This document shows positions 1 to 10,963 of a DNA stretch of 64,000 bases, one piece after another. The position numbers were made by a program, and so were the translations under genes. Origin of the DNA: Cynocephalus volans (taxonomy: Eukaryota; Chordata; Mammalia; Dermoptera; Cynocephalidae); contig NC_084464.1 of the NCBI RefSeq assembly GCF_027409185.1, positions 48,397,095 to 48,461,094 of the forward strand. The letters are read 5' to 3'. The notes beneath the pieces were generated by a model that worked only from the letters and a program-made list of their open reading frames with translations, was not told the origin of the DNA and did not search any database. Position 1 is the stretch's first letter, and each line of letters starts with the position of its first letter.

Positions 1-870
1 ATTTGCTGAGCACGTACGCTGTGCCGGGCACTGCTCTGGACACTGGGTTTACAACCATAAACAAAGTAGACAAAAAGCCCTGCCTTCTACTTCTAGGTGT
101 TTATTAGAGGAAAATGAAAGCTTATAGACTTCAGAATATGTACAACAACATAGCAGCTTCATTCATACAGACAAAAGCTGGAAACAACCCTAATATCCAC
201 TAACAGGAGAACAGATATTCATACCACGGAATAGTACTCAGCAACAAAAGGGAGCATGCTACCGATAAACACAACAACTTGGAAGAATCTCAAAAAACAT
301 TAAGCTGAACAAAAGAAGCCAGATACCAAAAAAAACAAAAACAAAAACAAAAAAACATGTTGTATGATTCCATTTATACAGAGTTCAAAAGTAGACAAAG
401 CTAATCTATAGATGTAGAAATCAGAACATGGTTGCCGGTGGTGGGAGACTGACTGGGAAGAGGCATGAGGAAACTTCCAGAGTGATGGAAATGTTCTCTA
501 TTTGGGCTGGGATGATTTTTTGCTACAGATGTAGACATGTCAAAACTCATAGAACTGTGCACATATGTGCAGTTTATGTAAGTTAAATCTATATGTAAAT
601 AAATGTTACTATATGTAAAAAAATCCTTTATAGAGTTTAAATTCTGGTGGGCAGAAACTGACAATAGGTTGAAAACATAAATCAAGTACTGTTAGATTAT
701 GGTAAATGCTATGGATAAAGACAAAGCAGGAAAGAGGGACAGGGCCATGCCATGTTGGCAAGGGCAGGAACAGTAGGCAGGTTTTAAACGGAGTGGTAAG
801 CTAGGCTCACACTGAGGAGATGGCATTTGATCAGAGTCCTGAAAGAGGTGAGGAGGTGAGCCAGGAGTTA
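1..870 (-). mobile_element. L2 fragment interrupted by an old L1 3' end
   Basis: 1-95 (GCTGAGCACGTACGCTGTGCCGGGCACTG-like) and about 641-870 (CTGATGGCATTTGATCAGAGTCCTGAAAGAGG-like) are L2 minus strand. The middle is a plus-strand ancient L1 3' region (AGATATTCATACCACGGAATAG, GGTTGCCGGTGGTGGGAGAC). Runs off the left edge of the window. Confidence 0.72.
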
Positions 871-1149
871 ATTTTTGATCGTTTACACTTGAATTTTCAC
901 AGAAAAGGACTTGTTGCTAATAACTCCCCACATACCAAGGTACCATGGACCCTGTTGCCATGTCTTGCTCCTTGGCTGTCGTGGCCACCTTGTCCACCTC
1001 CTTGTGCTCAATTCCAGGAGGCAGCATTCTCCAGCCCAGATCTGAGCCTTTGCATGTGACATCCACTCTGCCATCCTGTCCTTCCCTATCTGGCTAGGCA
1101 TCGAGGCCGGAGATGAAACTGAACAAACTTTCATAGTAATGGTGGGTTT

Positions 1150-1470
1150 TTGTTATTGTCTCAAGAAGATACTCCTTTTTTGCTTTTTTAAATGTGAAGT
1201 TTATATCAAATTATACATTAAGGAAAGTGCATGTATCATATATGCACAGCTTGATGAATTTCCCCAAAATAACCAGCACCCATATCAAGACATGAAACAT
1301 TTCCAGCTCTTCAGCAGTCCCCTTGTGTTCCTTTCTAGTCCCCCAACCCATCCTCTCCTCCCCCACTCATGCAAAAGTAACTAATTTACTGACTTCTAAC
1401 ATCTAGATTACCTTTGCCTGTTTCCAAACTTTATCTAAATTGAATCATACAGTAAGGAATTTCCATTTTA
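1150..1470 (-). mobile_element. Ancient L1 fragment
   Basis: CATTAAGGAAAGTGCATG, CCAGCACCCATATCAAGACATGAAACATTTCC and TTGAATCATACAGTAAGG are the minus-strand order of old L1M 3' regions. Confidence 0.6.
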
Positions 1471-3867
1471 ATGCTGTTGGTTTGGAGAGAATTGGGGTGT
1501 GGGGTTGATGTTGAATTTTTAGCACCCACTCTGTTTGGGACTCTAACCCTTTCCTCAAGATGCCTCCTAGCCACATCATAATAGATGAAGCAGTTGAGAA
1601 ATATTCGAGGCTCTTTCCAGCAACAGACATGTGTGGAGAGATCCCAGCCAGAATGCTGAGCTGAGCTGCTTTCAGCTGACACTTGAGAGCAGTGTGTGCA
1701 TTTGGTGAGATGTCCAGTGCTAGATTTCCTATCATTACAGGAGGTAAGTTCTCCAGGGGCTAATTGTGACTTGTCATCTTTGGGACTGTAAGACCTTGCC
1801 TCCTCTTCTCCCTGGCAGTGAGCTGAATGGTGTGTGGTTTGCGCTTATATAATCTGGGGTCCTACAGCCAGCGCCAATAGGCTGACTTAACCAGCAGCAC
1901 TATGTTTGCCAAATAAGAGTAAAGTAGTACAGGAACCTAAGCAAAGTAAAGAAAACTTGGTGGTATATATGTTGATTTTAAAATTAATATTAACCAGGGT
2001 GGTGTGTGTGACACACGTATACCCAGGGTATCCCACACTAAGTAACCAGAATTCACATATCATTCAAAGTTAATAGTGACTACCCTGATTGACAGGGCTT
2101 TCTGGTCAGATGCTTCTGTGCGTCTTCAAAACAGCACGTCTCCTTCAACAATCGGAAACATGGGCCTCATGAAACAGAACTGCCTCCCTGTGGCTCTCAT
2201 CTCTGCGGGAACCTCAGAATAAGTCTTTCCTCCAGCTGTCTCTCTGGAGTGACCATCTCCTCTTTAGACACCAGCTCTTCGTTGTCAGGTGTTTTGACTT
2301 TCCCAGGTTTGGCCAAGTGCCTTCTCTGCCCTCTCTATCTGAAAGGTTTGCAGTGATGTCCTTGTCTCAGCTGCTGCCATCAAGTTCTTGCCTGAAAATG
2401 CCAGATGAATAACACCCAACAATATGCTGATAAAGCACTCAAATTACTTAAAAATGATTACATAGAAGTGATCAGATGACTTCCTTGGCACTTTTCTTAG
2501 CACTGTTTTTCTGGATGAAATATTTAACTTTCTGTTTTATGAGGTTCTTTAGATGTATGGCCAAAAAGATGTGTTTTTTCTCTTAGTTTTTTTTTTTTTT
2601 TTCTTATTTTTGTTTTTTATTTTCCTCAGTTTACTTTTGTGATCAGAAAATATTAGGCAAGGTATTCTTATGAATCCAGTTTTTTAAAAAAAGACATGAA
2701 TCAGGTAAACCAGAGGCTTTGGAAAATAGAAAGGCCATCTGCAGCGGGTACTTGGGTCCTCTCAGTCTTGCCAATCAGGCTGAATCATTCTGACCCACCA
2801 GATCACAAAACTTAGAAATTGCCCTGGGGTCCCAGATGGTTCCGGGGATATGCCTAGAAGAGTGAGTAGACAAGTTACTCTTGTCAGTTTAGGCGAAACC
2901 AGTTTTTCCCAAAGCTGTCAGGGAGTTTTTGCAGCATATATTAAGCTGATTTCAGGCCCAGGACCCAGAGTTCTCAGAAAAATAAACAGTTGACTGGAGC
3001 CGCCACTCAAGTACATTTTATCAGCTAATAAGTGCGCATATTCTTATCAAGCCCAGAGTGGGCAATTTGATATTTATAAAGAGCTTTTGGGTTTCCTCCT
3101 TTTGAATGGTTTGCCTCTTAAAATGGCCATAAAATATCCCTTAAGATTGCATTCCCTGCAGTCCGAGTCCTGCTGCAGTGTGCTCTCTCATGACAACTGA
3201 AGATGCTGCCCTCACTCAGACTGCGCTGCTGGCGTGGCTTTCCATTTCATCTTCAATTATGTGTTGAATTTCCTCAAGTGGACGTTTAATGATCCTTCTG
3301 AACAGATTGTTTATGCTGAATAAAGCCCTTCAGAGAGCATTGGCTCCTCCCTCCCTCTGATGCTTTTTGCTGGTGCACTCAGCTCACAGTTTTTGACTGA
3401 ATATGAATTTTATCTCCCCAGCAGGCTGAAAAATAGAACTAAACTCTCCCGCCTGCTTACTGAAATGCTGGCACCACTGTCTGTGAAAGTAAAGAGCTAA
3501 TAGGCAGACAACAGCATCCTACTCAAGGCCCCCAGATGGGGTTCAGTACCTTGTCTGTTGGTCCCATTGCTCCCCGGGCAGCTAAAGGTTTGGAGTTGGT
3601 ACAGTTACTGAGAGTGGCATCTTACCAACTTGTGACCTCGTGTTGTTAGTCAGATTTCTCTCCTTAAGACTAAAAGGTGGTAGAAAAAAGAAAAAGAGAA
3701 AAGAGAAAATAAAAAGAACAAAAGGTGGAAGTGGAAGCTTTGAAAATTGACTTAGTTCTAAGGTACGTTTTGGAATGACAGGTATATCAGGATTAGGTTT
3801 GGCTGTGAATAACAGATCCAAAATATCAGTGGCTCAAACAAGATGGAAGTGTATTTGTTCCTCATGT

Positions 3868-4132
3868 AATAATAATAATAATGCCAGCTAACATTTACAT
3901 AATGCTTATTTTATGCCAGGCACTATTATTAGCACTTTTCATATATTAATTAACTTATTTAATCCTTACAATATCCTGGGACACTGGTACTGATATTACC
4001 ATCTTAACGGATGAGGAATTAAGACGCAAAAGGTAGTCGTGTGCCTAAAGTAACATAGCTAGTGAGTGACAGAGCCAGGATTTAAGCTCCACAGTCTATC
4101 TCCAGAGTTTACTCTTAATTGTGTGCTGTTCT
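3868..4132 (+). mobile_element. MIR SINE
   Basis: ACATTTACATAATGCTTATTTTATGCCAGGCAC, TTAACTTATTTAATCC, ACATAGCTAGTGAGTGACAG in MIR order. Confidence 0.85.
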
Positions 4133-4876
4133 GTGTGACAGAAAAGCCACAGGTCACCAGGGCTGTTATGGCAGCTGTGTTCCCCATTGTCCTCGGGAAT
4201 GCGAGCACTCTCTCGCTTGTTGCTCTGCTGCGTGTGGTTTCCAATCCTGTTTGCATTTCCATTGCAATGTTCTGGGATCCTAGAATGCCCAGGTTGGAAG
4301 TGACCTTTCAAATTATTATGGAGCTCTGGATCTTTCTTTGGGAAATGTATATCAGGAATGGGAGTGGCTTTTGTCTTGAGCCTTCCTTGTGGGTTTTACT
4401 TTTTTCTTACAGCGCTATTCTCATGAAGAGGGAGCTGCTGCATAGGATGGGTTTGTGTGAGCAGCTGTGTTCACTAATAAAGAAAGGGCACTCCTTCTTT
4501 GTGTACTGTTGTGAGGCTGGTTCTGGAGAGGAGTCTACCCTCATGGGCCTTTGACCCAGAGCAGTTCTCCTACAGGCTCGAAGGGAGCAATTCCTTGGGG
4601 CATTGTTTGTGGCCATGAGTTGGGGGCAACCTCGGTATCCATCCCTGGGGGAATGGATAGATGGTGTGGTGGAGGTGCACTGCAGCAATGAACTAGAGGT
4701 ATGTATAGCCATCCAGAAAGATCTCAGAGATATCATATATTGCAAAAAGAAAAAGGAGGATTCTGAGCTGGGTCTTACAGCTCAATATCATTTAACTAAA
4801 TTTTATGTCTATATACATGAGGATACTTAAAAGTTCACGGAGAAAGGATAGAAAAAAAGAAAAGGAAAAAAAAACG

Positions 4877-4934
4877 AAAAAGTTCATGGAAAAATGGAAT
4901 TAAAAGATAATACAAATCTTTCCATGAACTTTTT
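4877..4934. repeat. Perfect 16-bp inverted repeat
   Basis: aaaaagttcatggaaa (4877-4892) and its exact reverse complement at 4919-4934, separated by 26 bp. A similar arm (aaaagttcacgg) occurs near 4830. Could be the ends of a miniature DNA element or a repeat-derived hairpin. Confidence 0.7.
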
Positions 4935-4998
4935 GAAGACCTTTTGTGTGTACGTATGTATGTACATACACATACAAACATACATACACATGCATATA

Positions 4999-5313
4999 CA
5001 CATGGTCATCCCTCGGTATTGGGGACTGGTTCCAGGACCCCTATAGATACCCAAATCCAAGGATGCTCAAGTTCTTTATATAAAATGTTGTGGTATTTGC
5101 ATATAATCTATGTGCATCCTCCTGTATTTTTTAAGTCATCTCTAGATTACTTATAATATGTAATACATTGTAAATATTATGTAAATAGTTATACTGTATT
5201 ATTTTTATTTGTATTTTTATTGTTGCATTGTTCTTTTTTATCTGTTTAATATTTTTGATCTGTAATTGGTTGAATCCATGGGCATGGAACCTGCATATAA
5301 GGAGGGTCAATTA
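4999..5313 (-). mobile_element. Tigger-type (MER2-like) DNA transposon
   Basis: An inverse copy of the same family as 60137-60468: GGTCATCCCTCGGTATTGGG…CCATGGGCATGG…AGGGTCAA. Flanked by TA, consistent with a TA target duplication. Non-autonomous. Confidence 0.75.
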
Positions 5314-5844
5314 TATATGGCCACCCAAAAAACACTGCATAATAAATATTTAAGTTAGGAAGAAAAGGAAAATGGTATTTCTTTGAAAGTTTTTTTAAAC
5401 TGTGATTTCTCAAATGGACCTTTATATATTATCTGAATTTTTGTTTCTGCAAGCTTAGTGTTGTCTTATAAAATCTTCTTTATTCTTTTTTTTGGCAATA
5501 AAAGACAGATATAGTCAATTAGGGCTCTTTTTTTTTTTTTTTCTCTAAAATAATGTGTTTTTTTCTGATGAAAAAAAATTATGCTGATTGTAGAAATCTT
5601 AGAGTCTAGTAAAGCTTAAAAAAAAATAAAGTCTTTTATTCCTATCCCTTGGGGAATGAACACTAAACCTTGTGATATGGTTTGTCTTTTCTCTGTTCTT
5701 ATAGGAACACACATAAATATTGTATATACAGTAGTTGAAAGTATACCATAAATAATTTTGTACCTTGCTCTTTTCCCTTAACACTGTGATGTGCTTTGAC
5801 ATGTCATTACAAATTCCTAATACACTTCATCTAAAATAACTGTA

Positions 5845-5900
5845 TTTTGCCTACTGTGTGCCAGGCACTATAGTTAGCACTTTACACATACTAACTGTGG
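5845..5900 (+). mobile_element. MIR fragment
   Basis: CTACTGTGTGCCAGGCACTATAGTTAGCACTTTAC is the MIR core only. Confidence 0.6.
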
Positions 5901-7282
5901 CTGTACTTCAAGTCGAATTTTTAGCTCATTCCCAAGGTGGTAGCTTTTTTGACACAGCATGCTCCCCTCCCCAAAAGAGTTTTTTACAGCCCTTGATGTC
6001 CATAAAAAAAAGACTCTTTAAACAGGATGAGAATCTGAGAGTTGTCACATGTTGTCATGAGGAGGTTCAGATATGTCTTAGTAATAATTCTGATAAATGA
6101 AAGGGCTGGATTCTGAATACATTTTGTCACATGCCTGTGTCTCTTTGTAGCACGAGGGACTGCAATGAACATCCTGTTTTCAAAATAGGGCTCGTAAGTC
6201 TAAGGAGAAAAGCTGTCTTTGGCACAGAACTCAAGGGCTTGAACGTTTCCATGTGTGGCCTCTAACAGTCAGGCAGTGGCCTATCTTGCTGGGCAAGGAG
6301 GGCAGTTCTTAATGTTTCACCTCTCTGTGGCAGGAAGGGAGAGTTAACATCACATGGCCTTTCCCTTCTTCAGGTTTCTTGGGGGTTCTTGTGTTCTCCT
6401 CATTTGGATCTCAGACTAGACAGCTTCTCTCTTCTCTTACTTAGTGTGGCGTTTCCATGAGAAACTTGTAGGCAGTCCTCTTTAAAAGAGGTCCCATGGC
6501 TAACTAAGCTTGGGGAATGCTGGGTAAATAAAGTTAAGCAGATTTACTTAATGCGGAATTTCTTATAACTTCTCAAATCCATTTGTATGCTATGATCTTG
6601 GTGAATCTCCAAGATGGGCCTATATAATGCAACATTTCTCAACCATATTCGTCTATGGAACCCCTTTTTTCTTGAGTATCCCGTAGGATTAATGTTTTGC
6701 AGAACCCATCTTGGGAAGGACCAATTTGGTGGAATTAAATGCTAGAGGCACCCACAGGCTCAGTTCATCTTTCACATGCATACCTTCACTTCTGTAGGTA
6801 AGACCGTAGGTCTGCCTTATCAGAAATTAGGGATCCCATCTTTAAAAAGAACTGTGGGAACTATCTGATCCCACCTGTTCTCACTACATATAGGAGTGAG
6901 TGTGCCAGACAGCCCACTGAATTTCTGAAATCAAAGAATTTTTCAGATCATCTTGAGGGAGCTGGGTATAGCTCATTGAACATGAGGCCTGAAGTATTTT
7001 CTGAAACTGAATGAACAAATGCAGAGGAAGAAAAAGATGTGTTGGACCCAGCGGGACTGGTATGAGAAGTGGCCTGTTCAGTGTTGTAATGAGATTCTCA
7101 AGAACTTCCCTGGCACACACTTGTCCACCTGACAAGGGGAGTAGAGGGGCAGACTCGTTCCTTGACATCATGTTAGCCTGGTCTCCCCGGCCTTAAGGAC
7201 CCCACTGAAGACACTAGACTCTATCTTTCTCTCTCCATTTTTAGATAAGACCGCTGGACTTTGATCACCTTTTGTTTTACAG

Positions 7283-7389
7283 AAGAGGATGTGGAGAACT
7301 TTGACGTGACCAACTTGTCTCAGGACATGCTGCGAAGCATTGAAGCCGACAGCTTTTGGTGCATGAGCAAACTGCTGGATGGAATCCAG
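7283..7389 (+). CDS. TBC1D22B: TBC1D22B internal coding exon (TBC domain)
   Basis: This exon encodes part of the TBC (Rab GTPase-activating) domain of TBC1D22B, a Golgi-associated Rab-GAP family protein reported to bind ACBD3. It is 107 nt long: two bases that finish a split Glu codon, then 35 codons reading EDVENFDVTNLSQDM...KLLDGIQ, which I recognise as TBC1D22B. The acceptor is a pyrimidine tract plus AG at 7281-7282, and the donor is CAG|GTGAGT after 7389. There are no stops or frameshifts. The Arg and Gln catalytic fingers of TBC domains lie in earlier exons outside the window. The paralogue TBC1D22A is the main alternative; I chose B because the C-terminal exons match B and RNF8 follows, as it does in human 6p21.2. 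Confidence 0.95.
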
Positions 7390-7868
7390 GTGAGTTCATT
7401 GTGCCCTTGCAGGAATGTCTAGATCAGGGGTCCTTGCAGGCCTTTGGTTTCCTTATTGCTCTTCTGTGTCAGGCAGGGCCGCCCACCCACCATGGCTCCT
7501 CCTCCTTTTGGTCTGTCTATCTCTATCTCTTTCGTTACCTTTACAGCTTTCAAGCAGCACTGGTCTAGAATCCCCTGAAGCCTGAGGAAATCTCCATGTT
7601 GCCCTGGCTTTGTCATCAGAGTAGGTGGCTCCTTTGTGCTGAGTACCCCAAGCCTTGTCAGCCTGCTTCCATAGCTCAGGGCACTGTTAGGCTTTGCTCA
7701 CACTCTCCTGTTCTGTAGATTCCTTTCTTCCCCAAAACACTGTCACTGGCCATTGGCACTGGCCTTGGAAAAACAGCTTATGCTTTTAAACGTGTTTCAG
7801 TGAACTTGAGGGGTGGTAGCACAACTGTTTGGAGTCCCTGTTTATCCTGGGCTCTATGTCCTTTGCAG

Positions 7869-7944
7869 GATAACTACACCTTTGCACAACCAGGGATCCA
7901 GAAGAAGGTCAAGGCACTGGAAGAGCTTGTCAGCCGGATTGATG
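7869..7944 (+). CDS. TBC1D22B: TBC1D22B internal coding exon (TBC domain)
   Basis: A 76-nt exon that begins in phase 0 directly after the previous one (…DGIQ | DNYTFAQPGIQKKVKALEEL…). It encodes 25 residues ending VSRID plus the first base of a split Glu codon. The acceptor is TTTGCAG at 7862-7868 and the donor is G|GTAGGT after 7944. The segment is the charged, lysine-rich helical stretch in the C-terminal half of the TBC domain. It is separated from the upstream exon by a 479-bp intron that contains no recognisable repeat. Confidence 0.95.
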
Positions 7945-8309
7945 GTAGGTTCAGAGGAAGAGGAATTCTCTAGCAATAGCACAATATGATTCTGCCACAA
8001 GCCAGTTATACTTGTGGGTCCTCTCCTTAGCTCCCTTCCTAGCCATGACCCTTTCCAAAGCACTCACTGCTGTTGGTGGCACCAGCATCCTTCCACATCT
8101 CAGCAGGAAGGTGAGGTGGGAACTCTGCTGTTATTTCAAGTTCTTTCCCGTTAGTTTTCTATCACCAAGTTCTGTCATTTCTCCTTCAGCATCTCTCCTC
8201 AACTCACCGCTTCTCCATTTCCTTAGCCACAGCTCTAGTCCAGCCATTTCTGTAACTTCCTCTGAAAGGAAGTTGCCTCCTCCGTACTCTTTCCTCTTCC
8301 AAACCATCT

Positions 8310-8440
8310 GTCACAAAGCTGCATCTTTCTAAAGCATTGTTCTGGTCATGTTCCTCTTCTGCTCTGGAACCTCCTATGGCTCTCTATTGCCTTTAGCATC
8401 AGGTCTATAGTCTGACCATGTCCTTCATATGGTGATATAA
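8310..8440 (+). mobile_element. L2 fragment
   Basis: CTGGTCATGTTCCTCTTCTGC…CCTATGGCTCTCTATTGCC matches the conserved part of L2 3' ends. In a TBC1D22B intron. Confidence 0.65.
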
Positions 8441-8924
8441 CCCAGAACTCCTGGGCTTGATAAGGGCTGCAAGGTCCTCAAGTCATGCTGATATCCCAGC
8501 AGGACTTTCCATAGCTCGCTGGGATGTGTTTGACCTGGGGGAATTGAGACATGATTCTAACTGAAGCAGATGTCTTTGAGCAACAGGAGCCTTACAGGAA
8601 TTCCTTGGCTCTTGCCTGGAGTCATGGAATGTTAGAACTAAAAGGCAACTCAGAAAGCTCTGCTGTAACTAATGAAGAAACTGAGGCCTAGTAAGAGAAG
8701 TCAGAATTGAGTTTCATGAGGAGTACGTAGAACCAGACAGCGAGGTCTTCTCTTAAGTGGTCTCTCTAGTACCAGTTAAGTTGTAGCAGCTTCTTTAGGA
8801 TTCTGCCAGTTATACACCCACTAATAAATGCCATTTCCTGGTTTTCCCACTCATGGATTTTCGGCTTCACCCAAGCAAACGCCCCATTTCCTCCGACACA
8901 GAAGTTGTGTATCTTTGTCTGTCC

Positions 8925-9275
8925 TTTCCCAGGTTCTCTTTTCAGGAAAACCTTCCTTGATTCGTTCCACTCATTCCAGCTTCCTCTTATGACTTAGAAT
9001 TTCAATCTTCTAAGCTCATTTGTTTATCCACAGTTGCTTCCTGTATGTTGTATGTGTAATGTTTTTTTCCTCTGTGTGGGGCCCATGTGCAGCTCTCTGG
9101 CCTCCCTCACTCAGAGCCTAGTACAGAGTGCATGCTGCCTTCTCCTGGGGTGCTGAACTGCCTGCCGGAGGCCTATTATCAGTTGGGTTCCAGAGGGCAG
9201 AGGCTGTGGTTTCTGCCACTGTCTGCCCTATCCATTTTTTTCTGCCATTACAAATACCTGATAAATAAATGCCTA
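8925..9275 (+). mobile_element. L2 3' end
   Basis: AAAACCTTCCTTGATTC, CCAGAGGGCAGAGGCTG and AAATACCTGATAAATAAATGCC follow the order of an L2 3' end, with a GT-rich unmatched piece between. Confidence 0.6.
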
Positions 9276-9449
9276 GTACTTTAGGATAGTGGATTTTTAA
9301 ATGTATATGTCTTTATTGTTTCTTTGCATTATGGAAGTAATACTTCCTCATTACAAAAATTTAAACAATACCAAAAGCACAATATAAGTAGAAATCCTCC
9401 CCCTTCCTTAAATTCTACTACCCAGACATAACTGTTGTTAGTAGTTCTT

Positions 9450-9605
9450 CCAAGAATTGTATTCAATATTTACCACATGCCAGGTGTCATTGTAAGCACT
9501 TTACTTATATTTTCTCATTTTATCCTCCCTAAAGCCCTCTGAGATACGAATCATTATCCCCATTTTATAGATTAGGAAACTGAAGAGGAAAGTGATTTAG
9601 AAAAC
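9450..9605 (+). mobile_element. MIR SINE
   Basis: CCACATGCCAGGTGTCATTG, CTCATTTTATCCTCCC, CCATTTTATAGATTAGGAAACTGA follow MIR. Confidence 0.78.
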
Positions 9606-10195
9606 ATTCCTTTTAAGCATTATTTAAAGAGCTGTCATGTAGAACAGGATTCAGGTTTGTTTTGGCATGCCTTAGGATACCACATGAACACCAAGGGGTG
9701 GGAGTTGGAGGTGGCTGTTTTCTGAATATGACGAAACACTTTCTGCTGAATTGCTTAGTGCATGAGTGGAAGAGGCTGCCCTTGAGTAGAGCCAGTGTGT
9801 GATTCCCTGCTGGCTGGACATGTGTCAAGGATGCTGAAGAGGAATTCCTCACTGGTGGGAGGATGGTCAAGGTGACCTCCAAGATTCTTTTCCATTCTGG
9901 CTCCTTCTCTGATGAGTAATAAGGTCACCAAAGTGAACATTATGCCTCTTGCCTCATGGCCAGAGCAGCCCCATGAAGGAAGAGGAACACCTATAACATC
10001 ACTGTGGGATATTAAAGTAGGTCTCTGTGCTGCCTGTGAGATGAAGGAATCAAGCATAGAGGACAATCAGATGCCTGTTTGCCCCAGGGGGAGGGGGTGA
10101 TAAGAAATGGAAATGGCCATTTTGGCTCCTGTGACCCTTTCAGGGTCCAGTCCCCTAGGTTGTGCCCCTGGGGCCAGTGATGCTTCCTGTTTCAG

Positions 10196-10323
10196 AGCAG
10201 GTACATAATCACTTCAGGAGGTACGAGGTTGAATACCTACAGTTTGCCTTTCGTTGGATGAACAACCTGCTTATGCGGGAGCTTCCTCTTCGCTGCACCA
10301 TCCGCCTGTGGGACACATACCAG
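10196..10323 (+). CDS. TBC1D22B: TBC1D22B internal coding exon (TBC domain)
   Basis: A 128-nt exon: AG completes the split Glu codon, followed by 42 codons reading QVHNHFRRYEVEYLQFAFRW…RLWDTYQ. The run FAFRWMNNLLMREL followed by RLWDTYQ is the typical late TBC motif, where an amphipathic helix precedes the xLWD turn. The acceptor is TGTTTCAG at 10188-10195 and the donor is CAG|GTATGA after 10323. The frame is open and in register with both neighbouring exons. It is 2.25 kb downstream of the previous exon; that intron carries L2 and MIR fragments. Confidence 0.95.
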
Positions 10324-10612
10324 GTATGAAGAGCTCCTCTGCCCTCTCCACGCTAGGCGTCCGTGAGGTGCCCAGATCCCTGCCCTGGTGTGGAGGGTAG
10401 CAGCTCAGATGTCCCCCCACCTCCTTTCTACTTCTGTGTCTGCCTTAGCCTCAGGGGCAGGGCCTTACATAAGTCTTTTCACCCTCTGTTTACCCAGCCA
10501 TTGAAGGGGTGTTGTGATGCTTTCCCACTTTCCAGAAGGTTCGGAGCTGACAGGACCAGAGCTGGATCCACGTCAGGGCTTGGAGACCTAACTCTATTTT
10601 TTTGCTTTCCAG

Positions 10613-10708
10613 TCTGAACCAGAAGGGTTCTCCCACTTTCATCTCTATGTGTGTGCAGCCTTCTTGATCAAGTGGAGGAAAGAGATCTTGGATGAGGAGG
10701 ACTTTCAG
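10613..10708 (+). CDS. TBC1D22B: TBC1D22B internal coding exon (end of TBC domain)
   Basis: A 96-nt, phase-0 exon of 32 codons reading SEPEGFSHFHLYVCAAFLIK…LDEEDFQ. The hydrophobic LYVCAAFLIKW segment is the penultimate helix of the TBC fold. The acceptor is GCTTTCCAG ending at 10612 and the donor is CAG|GTGAGT after 10708. The intron downstream is 15.8 kb, by far the longest seen here. Exon and splice signals look fully functional. Confidence 0.95.
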
Positions 10709-10963
10709 GTGAGTGGCCAGGAAGGAGCTCAGCTTGGACTAGGAACATCAGAATGGGAGTTAGCCCCTTACTGGGGCTGTACAAATGGAAGGTGCCATGG
10801 CAGGTACTTGGCTGGAAATAGGAGAGGAGAAAGGGTGCTCAGAAGAGGTTGCCCCTCCCAGGTGGCAGGAAGTCACTGGGGCCCAGAGTTCTTCGGTATG
10901 AAAAGGGTCTTTGTGCCATTAAGGCTGCAGAGTGACTGGGCAGGCCTAAGAGATCTTTCATTC

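Larger units (their letters stand above)
871..7282 (+). other. TBC1D22B intron upstream of the first visible exon
   Basis: Apart from the L1 (1150), MIR (3868, 5845), Tigger-type element (4999) and inverted repeat (4877) listed separately, I see no exon or RNA gene. 1470-3735 and 5900-7282 are mostly non-repetitive. 2880-3540 in particular is free of repeats and could hold regulatory sequence. Short open frames here lack splice sites and similarity. Confidence 0.6.

Noticed and set aside
4066-4554. A 162-codon plus-strand frame
   Set aside because: Its start lies inside a MIR, there are no splice signals linking it to TBC1D22B exons and the product resembles nothing I know.
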